From a bacterium (GTDB lineage: Bacteria; Patescibacteriota; Minisyncoccia; CAIUEV01; JAHKAQ01), in assembly GCA_018399475.1 (NCBI GenBank), contig JAGYOS010000081.1, positions 1 to 9,557 of the forward strand: DNA of 9,557 nucleotides, read 5' to 3'. A program made the position numbers and the translations under genes. Below are positions 1-6,466 of the stretch, piece after piece. The notes under the pieces are model-generated. The model saw nothing but the letters and a program-made list of their open reading frames with translations, was not told where the DNA came from and did no database searches. The stretch's first letter is position 1. Each line of letters starts with the position of its first letter.

Positions 1-539
1 GCGATGGTTGATCTGCCTTTTTTAATTTTTTGGGAAATATCTTCTTGAGTAAACCGAAAATCTTTCATAAGTTTTTTGTAGGCCTTGCCTTCTTCAATAG
101 GATTAAGATTTTCTCTTTGAATGTTTTCTATTAAGGCTAATTCAAGTTTTGATAAATTATCCACCTTTTTAACAATAGCCGGAATTTTTTCAAGCCCCGC
201 CAATTTAGACGCTTTGAACCTTCGCTCTCCGGCAATAATTTCGTAAATTCCTTCTTCTCTGCCGATTACCATAATCGGCTGGAGCAAGCCGTATTCTTTA
301 ATTGATTCGGCTAAAGATTCCAGCTCTTCCTCTTTAAAGTTTTGGCGAGGCTGGCTGGAGTTGGGAATCAATTTATCCAATTCAATCAAAATAATATTTT
401 CTTCCAACCCCGAAGCCGCAAGAGAATTTTCTTCCGGCTTTGTATCTTGTTCTATTTTTGACCTACTACCGGCAAAGTTTCTTTTTATTTTGTCGGGGAT
501 TAAGGCAGAAAGGCCTTTCCCTAAATTTTCGGATTTCAT
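1..539 (-). CDS. parB: Chromosome-partitioning protein ParB (Spo0J type), 3' end cut by window edge
   Basis: DNA-binding CTPase-clamp protein of the ParABS chromosome segregation system; it loads at parS and stimulates the ParA ATPase. 179 complete codons are visible from the ATG at 539. Residues 6-14 (LGKGLSALI) match the N-terminal ParA-interaction peptide typical of Spo0J proteins. A variable linker follows to about residue 48, then the ParB/Srx N-domain from about 49, with the CTP-binding box GERRFKA at 104-110 and the ENIQRENLNP motif at 138-147. A helix-turn-helix begins near 163 (FTQEDISQKI...GRSTIA) and runs off the window, so most of the DNA-binding and all of the dimerisation domain are unseen. 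The start lies 9 nt after the parA stop in an A-rich stretch without a Shine-Dalgarno site, so it is probably cotranscribed with parA. The family assignment is secure; the downstream length is unknown. Confidence 0.96.
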   Translation of the reverse strand, partial: MKSENLGKGLSALIPDKIKRNFAGSRSKIEQDTKPEENSLAASGLEENIILIELDKLIPNSSQPRQNFKEEELESLAESIKEYGLLQPIMVIGREEGIYEIIAGERRFKASKLAGLEKIPAIVKKVDNLSKLELALIENIQRENLNPIEEGKAYKKLMKDFRFTQEDISQKIKKGRSTI

Positions 540-548
540 TTTTTATTT

Positions 549-1328
549 TTATATTGTAAAATTTTCTCTTTCCATCTCAATAACTTCCCTGGCTAAATTG
601 TTATAAGCTTTAGCGCCTTTGGAAAGCTTGGCGAAATTTAAAATTGTTTTCCCAAAACTGGGAGCTTCGGAAAGCCTTACGTTTCTGGGGACAACTGATT
701 CAAAAACTCTGCCCGGAAAATTATCCCTTACTTCTTTTAATACCTGGCGGGAAAGTTTGTTCCTTTTATCATACATGGTGAGAACCGCTCCCATTATTTC
801 CAGGCCGGAATTCAACCCTTTTTTTATAAGACTTACGGTTTCTAAAAGCCGGCTTAAGCCTTCCAGGGAATAGTATTCGCACTGAACGGGAATTATTATT
901 TCGTTGGAAGCTACCAACCCGTTAATGGTAAGCAAGTCAAGGCTGGGAGGACTGTCAATTATAATATAATCGTAATTTTCACGAACATTCTTTAAAGCGT
1001 TGAAAAGGCAAAATTCCCGGTTAGACATATTTGTTAATTCAACGGGAGCTCCTGAAAGGTCAATGGAAGATGGCAGAACATCAAAACCGACGGATTTTGT
1101 ATTTAAGATCGCTTTTTCAAGCGGAAGACGTCTTATTAAGACATCGTAAACTCCGGAAAGAGTTTTGTCTTTATTGATGCCAACTCCGCTAGTGGCATTA
1201 GCTTGAGGATCCAAATCAACCAACAGGACGATTCTGCCTTTTTCTGAAAGGTATTGGGATAAATTTACGGCAGTGGTTGTTTTCCCCACTCCCCCTTTTT
1301 GGTTTACTAAAGAAATTATTTTACCCAT
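549..1328 (-). CDS. parA: Chromosome-partitioning ATPase ParA (Soj type)
   Basis: Deviant Walker-A ATPase that binds DNA nonspecifically as an ATP dimer and is stimulated by ParB to move or segregate origins. The 259-residue length is normal for small Soj proteins without an N-terminal DNA-binding domain. Visible motifs are the P-loop KGGVGKTT at 11-18 with the signature lysine K11, VDLDPQAN at 37-44 (D40 region, switch I), the Walker B IIIDSPPSL at 122-130, and the C-terminal VPRNVRLSEAPSFGK at 213-227, which is highly characteristic of chromosomal Soj and separates it from MinD and from BY-kinases. The ATG at 1328 starts directly at the conserved beta strand before the P-loop; no Shine-Dalgarno site precedes it. 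A strong extended -10 element lies about 60 nt upstream. parB follows 9 nt after the stop. Confidence 0.97.
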   Translation of the reverse strand: MGKIISLVNQKGGVGKTTTAVNLSQYLSEKGRIVLLVDLDPQANATSGVGINKDKTLSGVYDVLIRRLPLEKAILNTKSVGFDVLPSSIDLSGAPVELTNMSNREFCLFNALKNVRENYDYIIIDSPPSLDLLTINGLVASNEIIIPVQCEYYSLEGLSRLLETVSLIKKGLNSGLEIMGAVLTMYDKRNKLSRQVLKEVRDNFPGRVFESVVPRNVRLSEAPSFGKTILNFAKLSKGAKAYNNLAREVIEMERENFTI

Positions 1329-1342
1329 TTTTAGGTTGCACG

Positions 1343-1355
1343 GTAAATTATTTAC
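1343..1355. promoter_or_regulatory. Short palindrome in the parA leader (possible operator)
   Basis: The 13-nt sequence gtaaat-t-atttac is a perfect inverted repeat with one central base, 15 nt upstream of the parA ATG and downstream of the predicted start of transcription. It could be a binding site for an autoregulator, since Par operons are often autorepressed, or a chance palindrome in A/T-rich DNA. It does not resemble the parS consensus. Confidence 0.25.
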
Positions 1356-1358
1356 AAC

Positions 1359-1386
1359 AAGAGTCAGTTAAAATATAACAACTCTT
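1359..1386. promoter_or_regulatory. Imperfect dyad overlapping the predicted parA transcription start
   Basis: On the minus strand AAGAGT-T-GTTA is followed by a 5-nt spacer and TAAC-TG-ACTCTT, giving ten paired positions interrupted by a 1/2-nt internal mismatch. The first arm begins right after the -10 hexamer, so the expected start near 1380 falls inside the element. An RNA starting there would lack most of the first arm, which favours a DNA operator over an RNA hairpin. Function is inferred only from symmetry and position. Confidence 0.35.
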
Positions 1387-1415
1387 ATTATAGCAAAAAA
1401 AAATTAGATATTAAA
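1387..1415 (-). promoter_or_regulatory. Predicted extended -10 promoter of parA-parB
   Basis: The minus strand carries TGCTATAAT: a perfect TATAAT hexamer (1387-1392) preceded by the TGn extended -10 motif (1393-1395). A -35 at 17-nt spacing would be TTTAAT (1410-1415), a poor match, as is usual when an extended -10 is present. Transcription would start near 1380, giving a leader of about 50 nt before the parA ATG. Confidence 0.65.
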
Positions 1416-1423
1416 TTTTTTTT
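1396..1423 (-). terminator. A/T-only hairpin after the DUF4012 gene, possible weak terminator
   Basis: Eighteen nucleotides after the DUF4012 stop, the minus strand has AAAAAAAATT, an 8-nt loop and AATTTTTTTT, a perfect 10-bp A/T stem whose second arm belongs to a run of nine T. It has no G/C pairs, so it would be unstable as an intrinsic terminator. Its position between two transcription units supports a role, and the symmetry also allows action on the opposite strand. It overlaps the -35 region of the parA promoter. Confidence 0.3.
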
Positions 1424-1440
1424 AATTTTTCTTTTTTAAT

Positions 1441-2829
1441 TTAAGGAATCAAAATATCTCTGTCTATCTCTCCTTCAAATAAAATTTTCTCCCCCCGAGT
1501 ATTTTTAAGAGTTGCTTTAAGATAAGGGTTCTTCATTCCCGCTTGTTTTTGAAAATAAATTTTATAATTTTCAGAATCAATTGATTCGGGAAGATTGTAA
1601 GTAAAAGAATATTTTTTTTCTTGTCCCAATGGTACGTAAACCAAATTGCCAAAAATAGCTTTTTCTTTTTCTTCTTCAAAAACCACATTGCCTTTTATCA
1701 GCATTGATTCATCAATATAACCCCTGTCAAAACCTTCTGTTTCTTTTATTTTAGCACCTTGGGGGACGTAAATTCTTAAATAACTGTGGTAATTATCAGT
1801 CATAAAGTTTTTTTCCAAACAGGTATTTTTATATTTTATTTCCAATTTTGCTTGAGGCTCGCCTCCCTCAGCTACGTCAACATAATAATTAAAAGAGTGT
1901 TCCAGACAGCGGTCGGTTTTTCTGGCTCCCAGGTTTGAATCCACTATTGCCAAATAATCATTTTCTTTAGCAACGGAGACAATCTCTCCTCCCCAATTGT
2001 TTTTTAAAGCAAAATTTTCCATTGGGGGATCAAAAAAGAAGAACTGAATATCTTTTTTATTAAGGACATCTTTTATCTCATTAACCAGCATAAGCTGGTC
2101 CAATTTATTCATTTCCATTAACCGCGACAAAACTATCTCCATTAGGTCTCCCAAAATATTTTTTCTCTCTTCTTGAGAAACCCCTCTTTGGTTATAACCC
2201 ATTTCAACTTCGTATTCTAATTTTTCCAAACAATTTTCTTCGGTGAATTCGCCGGCTATGCCCTGGATAGTTACAGGCCCGGTTTTTTCTATAAGATATC
2301 TCAGAACGTCAGTTGTAAAACCGATGACGCCGTCAATTTCTTCTTCTTGCCCACTGCCCATTTTATAAAAATCAACCGCTCTTTTAGCGCTGGTCGGAAA
2401 GTCAAAAGACCAATTGGAATCCCTGATTCCCCAAGTGGAAGCATGCAGGTACTTTTTTATGAAGTAGGGAGGTTCCGGAGAATTTTTAATTTTTGTGTCA
2501 AAAACAGCCGTATCAAATGTTCTTTTTTGAGTTATTTTTCCTCCTTGGACATCTATAATGGCAAAGGATCCAATAAATCCTCCGGTGGGCCTTAATTCCA
2601 TTGAATTTTGGAAAAGAAGCAAATATTTTTGCGGAGAATCCGTTCCGCTGAATTTTTCAAGAAAAGTTAAAAAATTTAGAGATTCTTCCTCCGGCGCTGC
2701 TGATTCTTGAGAGGGAAAATGGGCGGCTTCTTTTAGATTAAAATTAAAGCTTTTAAAATAATAAAAAATTATAGAAAGCAGAGTCAGCAAAAAGATAATA
2801 TAAATAGCTATTTTTACTTCTTTCTTCAT
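1441..2829 (-). CDS. DUF4012 membrane-anchored extracytoplasmic protein
   Basis: Member of the DUF4012 family, common in Patescibacteria and Actinobacteria and often near surface-polysaccharide genes; its biochemical role is unknown. Numbered from the ATG at 2829 (462 residues): a transmembrane anchor at about 5-25 after a lysine-rich start, a linker to about 50, then family hallmarks YLLLFQN (69-75), RPTGGFIGS (80-88), RDSNWSFDFPTSA (136-148), DGVIGF with TGPV (166-186) and DYLAIVDSNLGARKTD (291-306). A beta-rich C-terminal part follows. The bulk should lie outside the membrane. An in-frame ATG at 2844 would add five residues (MENFK) and overlap the upstream Wzz-like gene by 14 nt. I prefer 2829, because GGAG lies 9 nt before it and the upstream Wzz-like TAA ends one base before it, which suggests translational coupling. 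There is no catalytic motif that I can name. The family call is firm; a polysaccharide-related role is inference. Confidence 0.9.
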   Translation of the reverse strand: MKKEVKIAIYIIFLLTLLSIIFYYFKSFNFNLKEAAHFPSQESAAPEEESLNFLTFLEKFSGTDSPQKYLLLFQNSMELRPTGGFIGSFAIIDVQGGKITQKRTFDTAVFDTKIKNSPEPPYFIKKYLHASTWGIRDSNWSFDFPTSAKRAVDFYKMGSGQEEEIDGVIGFTTDVLRYLIEKTGPVTIQGIAGEFTEENCLEKLEYEVEMGYNQRGVSQEERKNILGDLMEIVLSRLMEMNKLDQLMLVNEIKDVLNKKDIQFFFFDPPMENFALKNNWGGEIVSVAKENDYLAIVDSNLGARKTDRCLEHSFNYYVDVAEGGEPQAKLEIKYKNTCLEKNFMTDNYHSYLRIYVPQGAKIKETEGFDRGYIDESMLIKGNVVFEEEKEKAIFGNLVYVPLGQEKKYSFTYNLPESIDSENYKIYFQKQAGMKNPYLKATLKNTRGEKILFEGEIDRDILIP

Positions 2830-2830
2830 T

Positions 2831-3682
2831 TTAAAATTCTCCATTTATTAGACGATTTAACCTTTCTTTTATTTTTTTATCGCTTAAATTTTCTTTCTCT
2901 TCTCTAAAAAAAGTATTTCCGACAAAAGATTTTTTCTTTTCGGGTAAGTTTGCCGAGCTGGTGTTCTCTTTTTTTATTATTTTTTCATCTTTTCTTTTTT
3001 GTTTCTGTTCTACTACTTTTACTTTCATTTTTTTAGAAACCCACTCGGTTGGTTTTCTAATGGGGATTAAAGTGATGGTGTAGCCGGTTAATCCTCCAAA
3101 AATAAGGCCCAAGAGGGAAAAATAGCCGGCAGTTGTGTAATCAGGCAGTGCCTTGGTTGGTTTGTCTAAAATTTTTATTTCTAATTTTTCAGAATTTAGA
3201 AATTGGGGGAAAGATTCTCTAAAACTGCGGGCAATTTCCAAAGAATATAAATAAGCAATTTTAGGGTTTTTAGCTTTTATCCCAATAAAAATTAAATTTG
3301 CCCGGCTATCTTTTTTAAGGGAAAGGGATCGTTTCCATTCGGCTTTGTTTATTTTCCATTTTTCTCCGATGAAGCTTTCCTCCTCTTCAGTTAAAAAATT
3401 GCTGTTTATTGATAAACTTTTCAGATCAAGGCTGATATTTTTTTCCACCTCTTCTATAAAAAAATCGCTTAGCAAGAAATGTTTTGTCAGATTAAGGGCA
3501 TAAGCGATTTTCTGAGAATTATTTTCAGCGTTAAAACTTCTGGAAACTGGTTCTTTTTCTACTATGGCAGCTGAAAAATTTGATTGGTAGCCGGGAAAAT
3601 TCGTTAAAGCTATTATCAAAAAAATTGCTCCGCCTAGCAGAGAGAAAAAGATGATAAACTTAATTGGCTTGTTTCGTTTCAT
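2831..3682 (-). CDS. Wzz-like (chain-length determinant topology) two-pass membrane protein
   Basis: 283 residues with two hydrophobic segments, about 8-26 and 184-206, enclosing an extracytoplasmic domain of about 155 residues rich in predicted helix. Just before the second segment lies KILDKPTKALPDY (170-182), which resembles the proline-containing stretch before the second helix of Wzz/PCP proteins that set polysaccharide chain length. TM2 carries glycines (GLIFGGLTGY), also typical. The cytoplasmic tail (about 208-283) is strongly charged, Lys/Glu-rich, and contains no tyrosine; no Walker motifs are present, so this is not a fused BY-kinase. The start ATG at 3682 has no Shine-Dalgarno site. 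It shares a stop/start junction with the DUF4012 gene, linking the two. The assignment rests on topology and the pre-TM2 motif, not on overall identity; an unrelated two-pass protein remains possible. Confidence 0.62.
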   Translation of the reverse strand: MKRNKPIKFIIFFSLLGGAIFLIIALTNFPGYQSNFSAAIVEKEPVSRSFNAENNSQKIAYALNLTKHFLLSDFFIEEVEKNISLDLKSLSINSNFLTEEEESFIGEKWKINKAEWKRSLSLKKDSRANLIFIGIKAKNPKIAYLYSLEIARSFRESFPQFLNSEKLEIKILDKPTKALPDYTTAGYFSLLGLIFGGLTGYTITLIPIRKPTEWVSKKMKVKVVEQKQKRKDEKIIKKENTSSANLPEKKKSFVGNTFFREEKENLSDKKIKERLNRLINGEF

Positions 3683-3757
3683 ATTGGTTTGGCAGAAATT
3701 TTCTAATTTTTCAATTTTTTATTTAAGCATAACAAAAGGCAAAAAACAAGCCGGTGT

Positions 3758-5674
3758 TTATTCCGCTATTGTTGCCCCTGAAGAATCAACACTTATATCA
3801 TCTTTTAATTTTGTATCAATCGGTTCGTCTTGCAAATGGTACTGTTTCCCCGTAAAAGCGTCGGTTCCGGTAAGAACGGCTTGATTTACCAAAATTAGTT
3901 CTTTGCCTACCTGGTCTTCTTGGGGGGTAATTGAAATTTGAAAAATTGTTTCCTTGGCTGACAATTGAGTTCCCGTCTGAGCGGGAATTTTTCCGGGATT
4001 CCAAACGATTTCATTAGTTCTTTCATTAAAAGACAATTCTCTGGCACTGGCCGGATAAAAATTTTCTTTCCAGGTTACGTAATCCGGCAAGGTGGCTTTA
4101 ACCGTGGTTTCCGAAAGGTCGTTGTTTATATTCATGATTTTCCAGTGGATTGTATAACTGGTTTCTTCTCCAACCTTAGGTGGAATGGGACCGAAATTAG
4201 GAATTATATTGTCATTATAAAAACCGGAACTTTCCAAAAGCACTTTACTGTTTATTTTAATTTTCTTTTGGTCTGAAGCGATTAGTTTATTAGCGGCGAT
4301 AGGAGTGGGAACATCAGGGCTGTCAATTTGAGCTATGGAAGAAATTTCAAAATTTTTATCATCTAAACTCTCCGATGGAAGGAAAGCCAATACGTTAAAT
4401 TCAAAAGCCAGCTCCCCTTCTTTTTGTGGCTCCAATGTTTTTAATAAATCAACATCCCCTCCTCTCCAAACGATATTCTTTTGATTGAGATCAAAATTTC
4501 CATTTTCAGAAGATACAGAAGGAAAATCAATCGCTTTTCCTTCCAGAGCAACGGTGACAACTACATCTTTCATCGGCAGATCGCTGGAGTTTTTATATTT
4601 TACTTTAAATCTTAAGGTATCACCGGGATTAGTGTTTCCTTTTTCGTCAACCCCGCTTGAAATTTCTTGTTGAACAATAAGCGGAGAACTTACCATTTCA
4701 GTTTGGGCGGATTCTTCAGCCAGAATATTAAAATTGTTTTCATCTCGGATCCCCACTTGAACGGAAACATTTTTTCTTTCTACTGCCGATCCAACCAAAT
4801 TTCCTTTTATATTGATCTCAGTTTCTTCTCCCGGGGCAAGTAAAGACAGTCTGAAAATGTTATTACCTTCTCCCGCCGGAGCAATATTTGCTTCCGCGTA
4901 AGTAAACCCTTCGGGATAATTCAGTTTGGCTTCTAAATTTTCAAGATTTTCCCGAGAGTTGTTTCTAATTTTTAAGAGATATTCTGCTAAATCTCCCGAA
5001 GCTGTTTGGCGAGTGGCTTCCAATTGAACCAATATTTTGGAAGCGACAATATTTATGCCTTGCCGAGCTTGTTGTTTATTTTCTATTGTTTGACCTTCTT
5101 TTTTATAAGTTAGAGTTGCGTTTAGATAGGCAACCGCTTGTTCTTTATCCACTATCTTGCCGGTGAAATTAATAGTTCCGTTATTTTTGGCGGATAATTC
5201 TCCCAGATTAAAAAGAATAAGATTTTTACCCGTATCCAATGATCCCTGATCGGCCTGGATTATTTCTAAAGACTCAGGAAAAGCTATCTCTAGCTGGCAA
5301 TCTTGTAAGTCGGCTCGGTTATTATTGTGATATAAAAAGCTAAAAGAAAACTCTCTGCCTGTTTCCATTGTCTCCGGTGCGTCAAAAGAAAGAATTACAT
5401 TATCCGGAGAAAATTGTCTGGTTTTGTAGAGATAAAGCCCGTAACCTCCCAGCAGAAAAAATATTAGAATAGAGATCCCGATGATAATTCTCAGTAGATA
5501 TTTTTTTTGCTTTTGGGTAGTTTCATTACCCTCTTTCCATTTTTCTTCTTTGAGATCGTTTTTGGGAACTTCTTCTTTTACATTTTGAGGATTCAAGGTA
5601 TTGAAATCGTGAGGTCTTTTTTCAATATCGCTTGTTTTGGAGTGGAGCTTATTTTGTAAATCGTTAAGTTCCAT
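3758..5674 (-). CDS. Single-pass envelope protein with about four DUF11/COG1361-like beta-sandwich repeats
   Basis: 638 residues. A hydrophilic cytoplasmic N-terminus (1-57, Lys/Glu/Asn-rich) precedes a transmembrane helix at about 59-83; the rest should be outside the cell membrane. The outer part looks like four tandem Ig-like beta-sandwich units, roughly 91-190, 211-315, 331-450 and 472-605. Unit three shows the DUF11-type signature TNPGDTLRFKVKYKNSSD (348-365), with VTVAL following. Units three and four share a later strand pair (IVWRGGDV at 401-408, IVWNPGKI at 556-563), supporting internal duplication. There is no LPXTG, second helix or enzymatic motif. Such modules are usually structural or adhesive stalks. 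The ATG at 5674 lies 24 nt after recO and is preceded by an A/T-only leader without a Shine-Dalgarno site. Domain type is fairly confident, exact borders approximate, and function unknown; it could be a scaffold for the two membrane proteins encoded next. Confidence 0.75.
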   Translation of the reverse strand: MELNDLQNKLHSKTSDIEKRPHDFNTLNPQNVKEEVPKNDLKEEKWKEGNETTQKQKKYLLRIIIGISILIFFLLGGYGLYLYKTRQFSPDNVILSFDAPETMETGREFSFSFLYHNNNRADLQDCQLEIAFPESLEIIQADQGSLDTGKNLILFNLGELSAKNNGTINFTGKIVDKEQAVAYLNATLTYKKEGQTIENKQQARQGINIVASKILVQLEATRQTASGDLAEYLLKIRNNSRENLENLEAKLNYPEGFTYAEANIAPAGEGNNIFRLSLLAPGEETEINIKGNLVGSAVERKNVSVQVGIRDENNFNILAEESAQTEMVSSPLIVQQEISSGVDEKGNTNPGDTLRFKVKYKNSSDLPMKDVVVTVALEGKAIDFPSVSSENGNFDLNQKNIVWRGGDVDLLKTLEPQKEGELAFEFNVLAFLPSESLDDKNFEISSIAQIDSPDVPTPIAANKLIASDQKKIKINSKVLLESSGFYNDNIIPNFGPIPPKVGEETSYTIHWKIMNINNDLSETTVKATLPDYVTWKENFYPASARELSFNERTNEIVWNPGKIPAQTGTQLSAKETIFQISITPQEDQVGKELILVNQAVLTGTDAFTGKQYHLQDEPIDTKLKDDISVDSSGATIAE

Positions 5675-5698
5675 TTTTATTTTTATTTTTTAATTTAA

Positions 5699-6442
5699 CT
5701 ATTCTAAACAATATTCTAAATGATTTAAGGCTAATTTCCAAGTTTTTTCGGCAATTTCTTTTTGGATGTTCAGTTTTTTAATTTTTTCCAAAGGTTCTTG
5801 GAGAAGGTAGTTAGCTAATTTCAAAGAATCAAAACTTATTTTTTGGCTTCCCAGGCTTGAAGAATAAGCAAATTGGCAACAAATCAAGCCTCCGCTTTCA
5901 TTATCATAGTAAATGTTTTTTCCTTTTTGAAATTCTTTTTTGCAGTTGGCGCATTTTTTTAAATTGGGACGAAAGCCGGCAGAATCTAACAATTTTAGAG
6001 TAAAACTGATTTGGTAAAGAATCAAGTGCTTATTTTTTACTCTTTCAGAAGAAATTTTTTTGAAATATTCTTTAGCTAGATTAAAAAGGGTTAAAATTTT
6101 TTTTGGTTCCTGGATGCTTTCAACAGTCAGTCTTTCAATTAAATTTAATCCTTGGTAAAAAATTTTATTTTTTAAACGAGAAAGTTTTAAAAAGTCAGGT
6201 TTCCAAATAGAAGTGGCTCCCGTGAGCAAATAGCCGTCTCTGTTTCTCTGAGGGATGAAATGAATACGAGAAATACTGCCCGGTTCCGAGTGAAAACCCA
6301 ATTTTGCCTTAGGCTTCCGGGAACTTTTAGCGAAGACATTTATTTTTCCGTATTCTTTAGTTAAAACAGCCAATAAGGAATCAAAATCTCCTATTTTTAT
6401 TTTTTTTAAAATAAGGCCTTCAGTTGTTTTAATTTCATTCAT
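5699..6442 (-). CDS. recO: DNA repair protein RecO
   Basis: RecO promotes annealing and, with RecR, loads RecA onto SSB-coated single-stranded DNA in the RecF pathway. At 247 residues it has the usual length. The N-terminal OB-fold is evident (TEGLILKKIKIGDFDSLLAVLTKEYGKINVFAKSSRK is spread over 7-43, with the conserved G-D and G-K-I/V-x-V-F-A-K pattern), followed by a helical domain containing a zinc-finger insertion: C164-x2-C167, then GGLICC with C188 and C189. The second pair is adjacent rather than the usual CxxC, so zinc binding may be altered. The start ATG at 6442 is chosen because it opens the OB-fold region with normal family spacing; a second ATG four bases on is out of frame. It lies 24 nt after ileS and 24 nt before the next gene, without a clear ribosome binding site. 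Confidence 0.93.
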   Translation of the reverse strand: MNEIKTTEGLILKKIKIGDFDSLLAVLTKEYGKINVFAKSSRKPKAKLGFHSEPGSISRIHFIPQRNRDGYLLTGATSIWKPDFLKLSRLKNKIFYQGLNLIERLTVESIQEPKKILTLFNLAKEYFKKISSERVKNKHLILYQISFTLKLLDSAGFRPNLKKCANCKKEFQKGKNIYYDNESGGLICCQFAYSSSLGSQKISFDSLKLANYLLQEPLEKIKKLNIQKEIAEKTWKLALNHLEYCLE

Positions 6443-6466
6443 TTTTTACCGGCCGTGAATAAATTT

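Noticed and set aside
157..165. ttatccacc, one mismatch from a DnaA box
   Set aside because: A single isolated site inside parB coding sequence; no cluster or A/T unwinding element around it, so no origin is claimed.
361..873. Plus-strand open frames opposite parA and parB
   Set aside because: They are antisense to conserved ParA/ParB motifs, have no ribosome binding site and no family resemblance.
3683..3757. 75-nt gap between the repeat protein and the Wzz-like gene as a terminator or promoter
   Set aside because: Only a GGC/GCC three-pair stem with a T-rich loop and no well-spaced -35/-10 pair are visible; not enough to call either.
3816..4004. Short minus-strand frame, Arg-rich, within the repeat protein gene
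   Set aside because: It overlaps the 638-residue gene in another frame with no start context or family resemblance; the odd composition reflects the frame shift.
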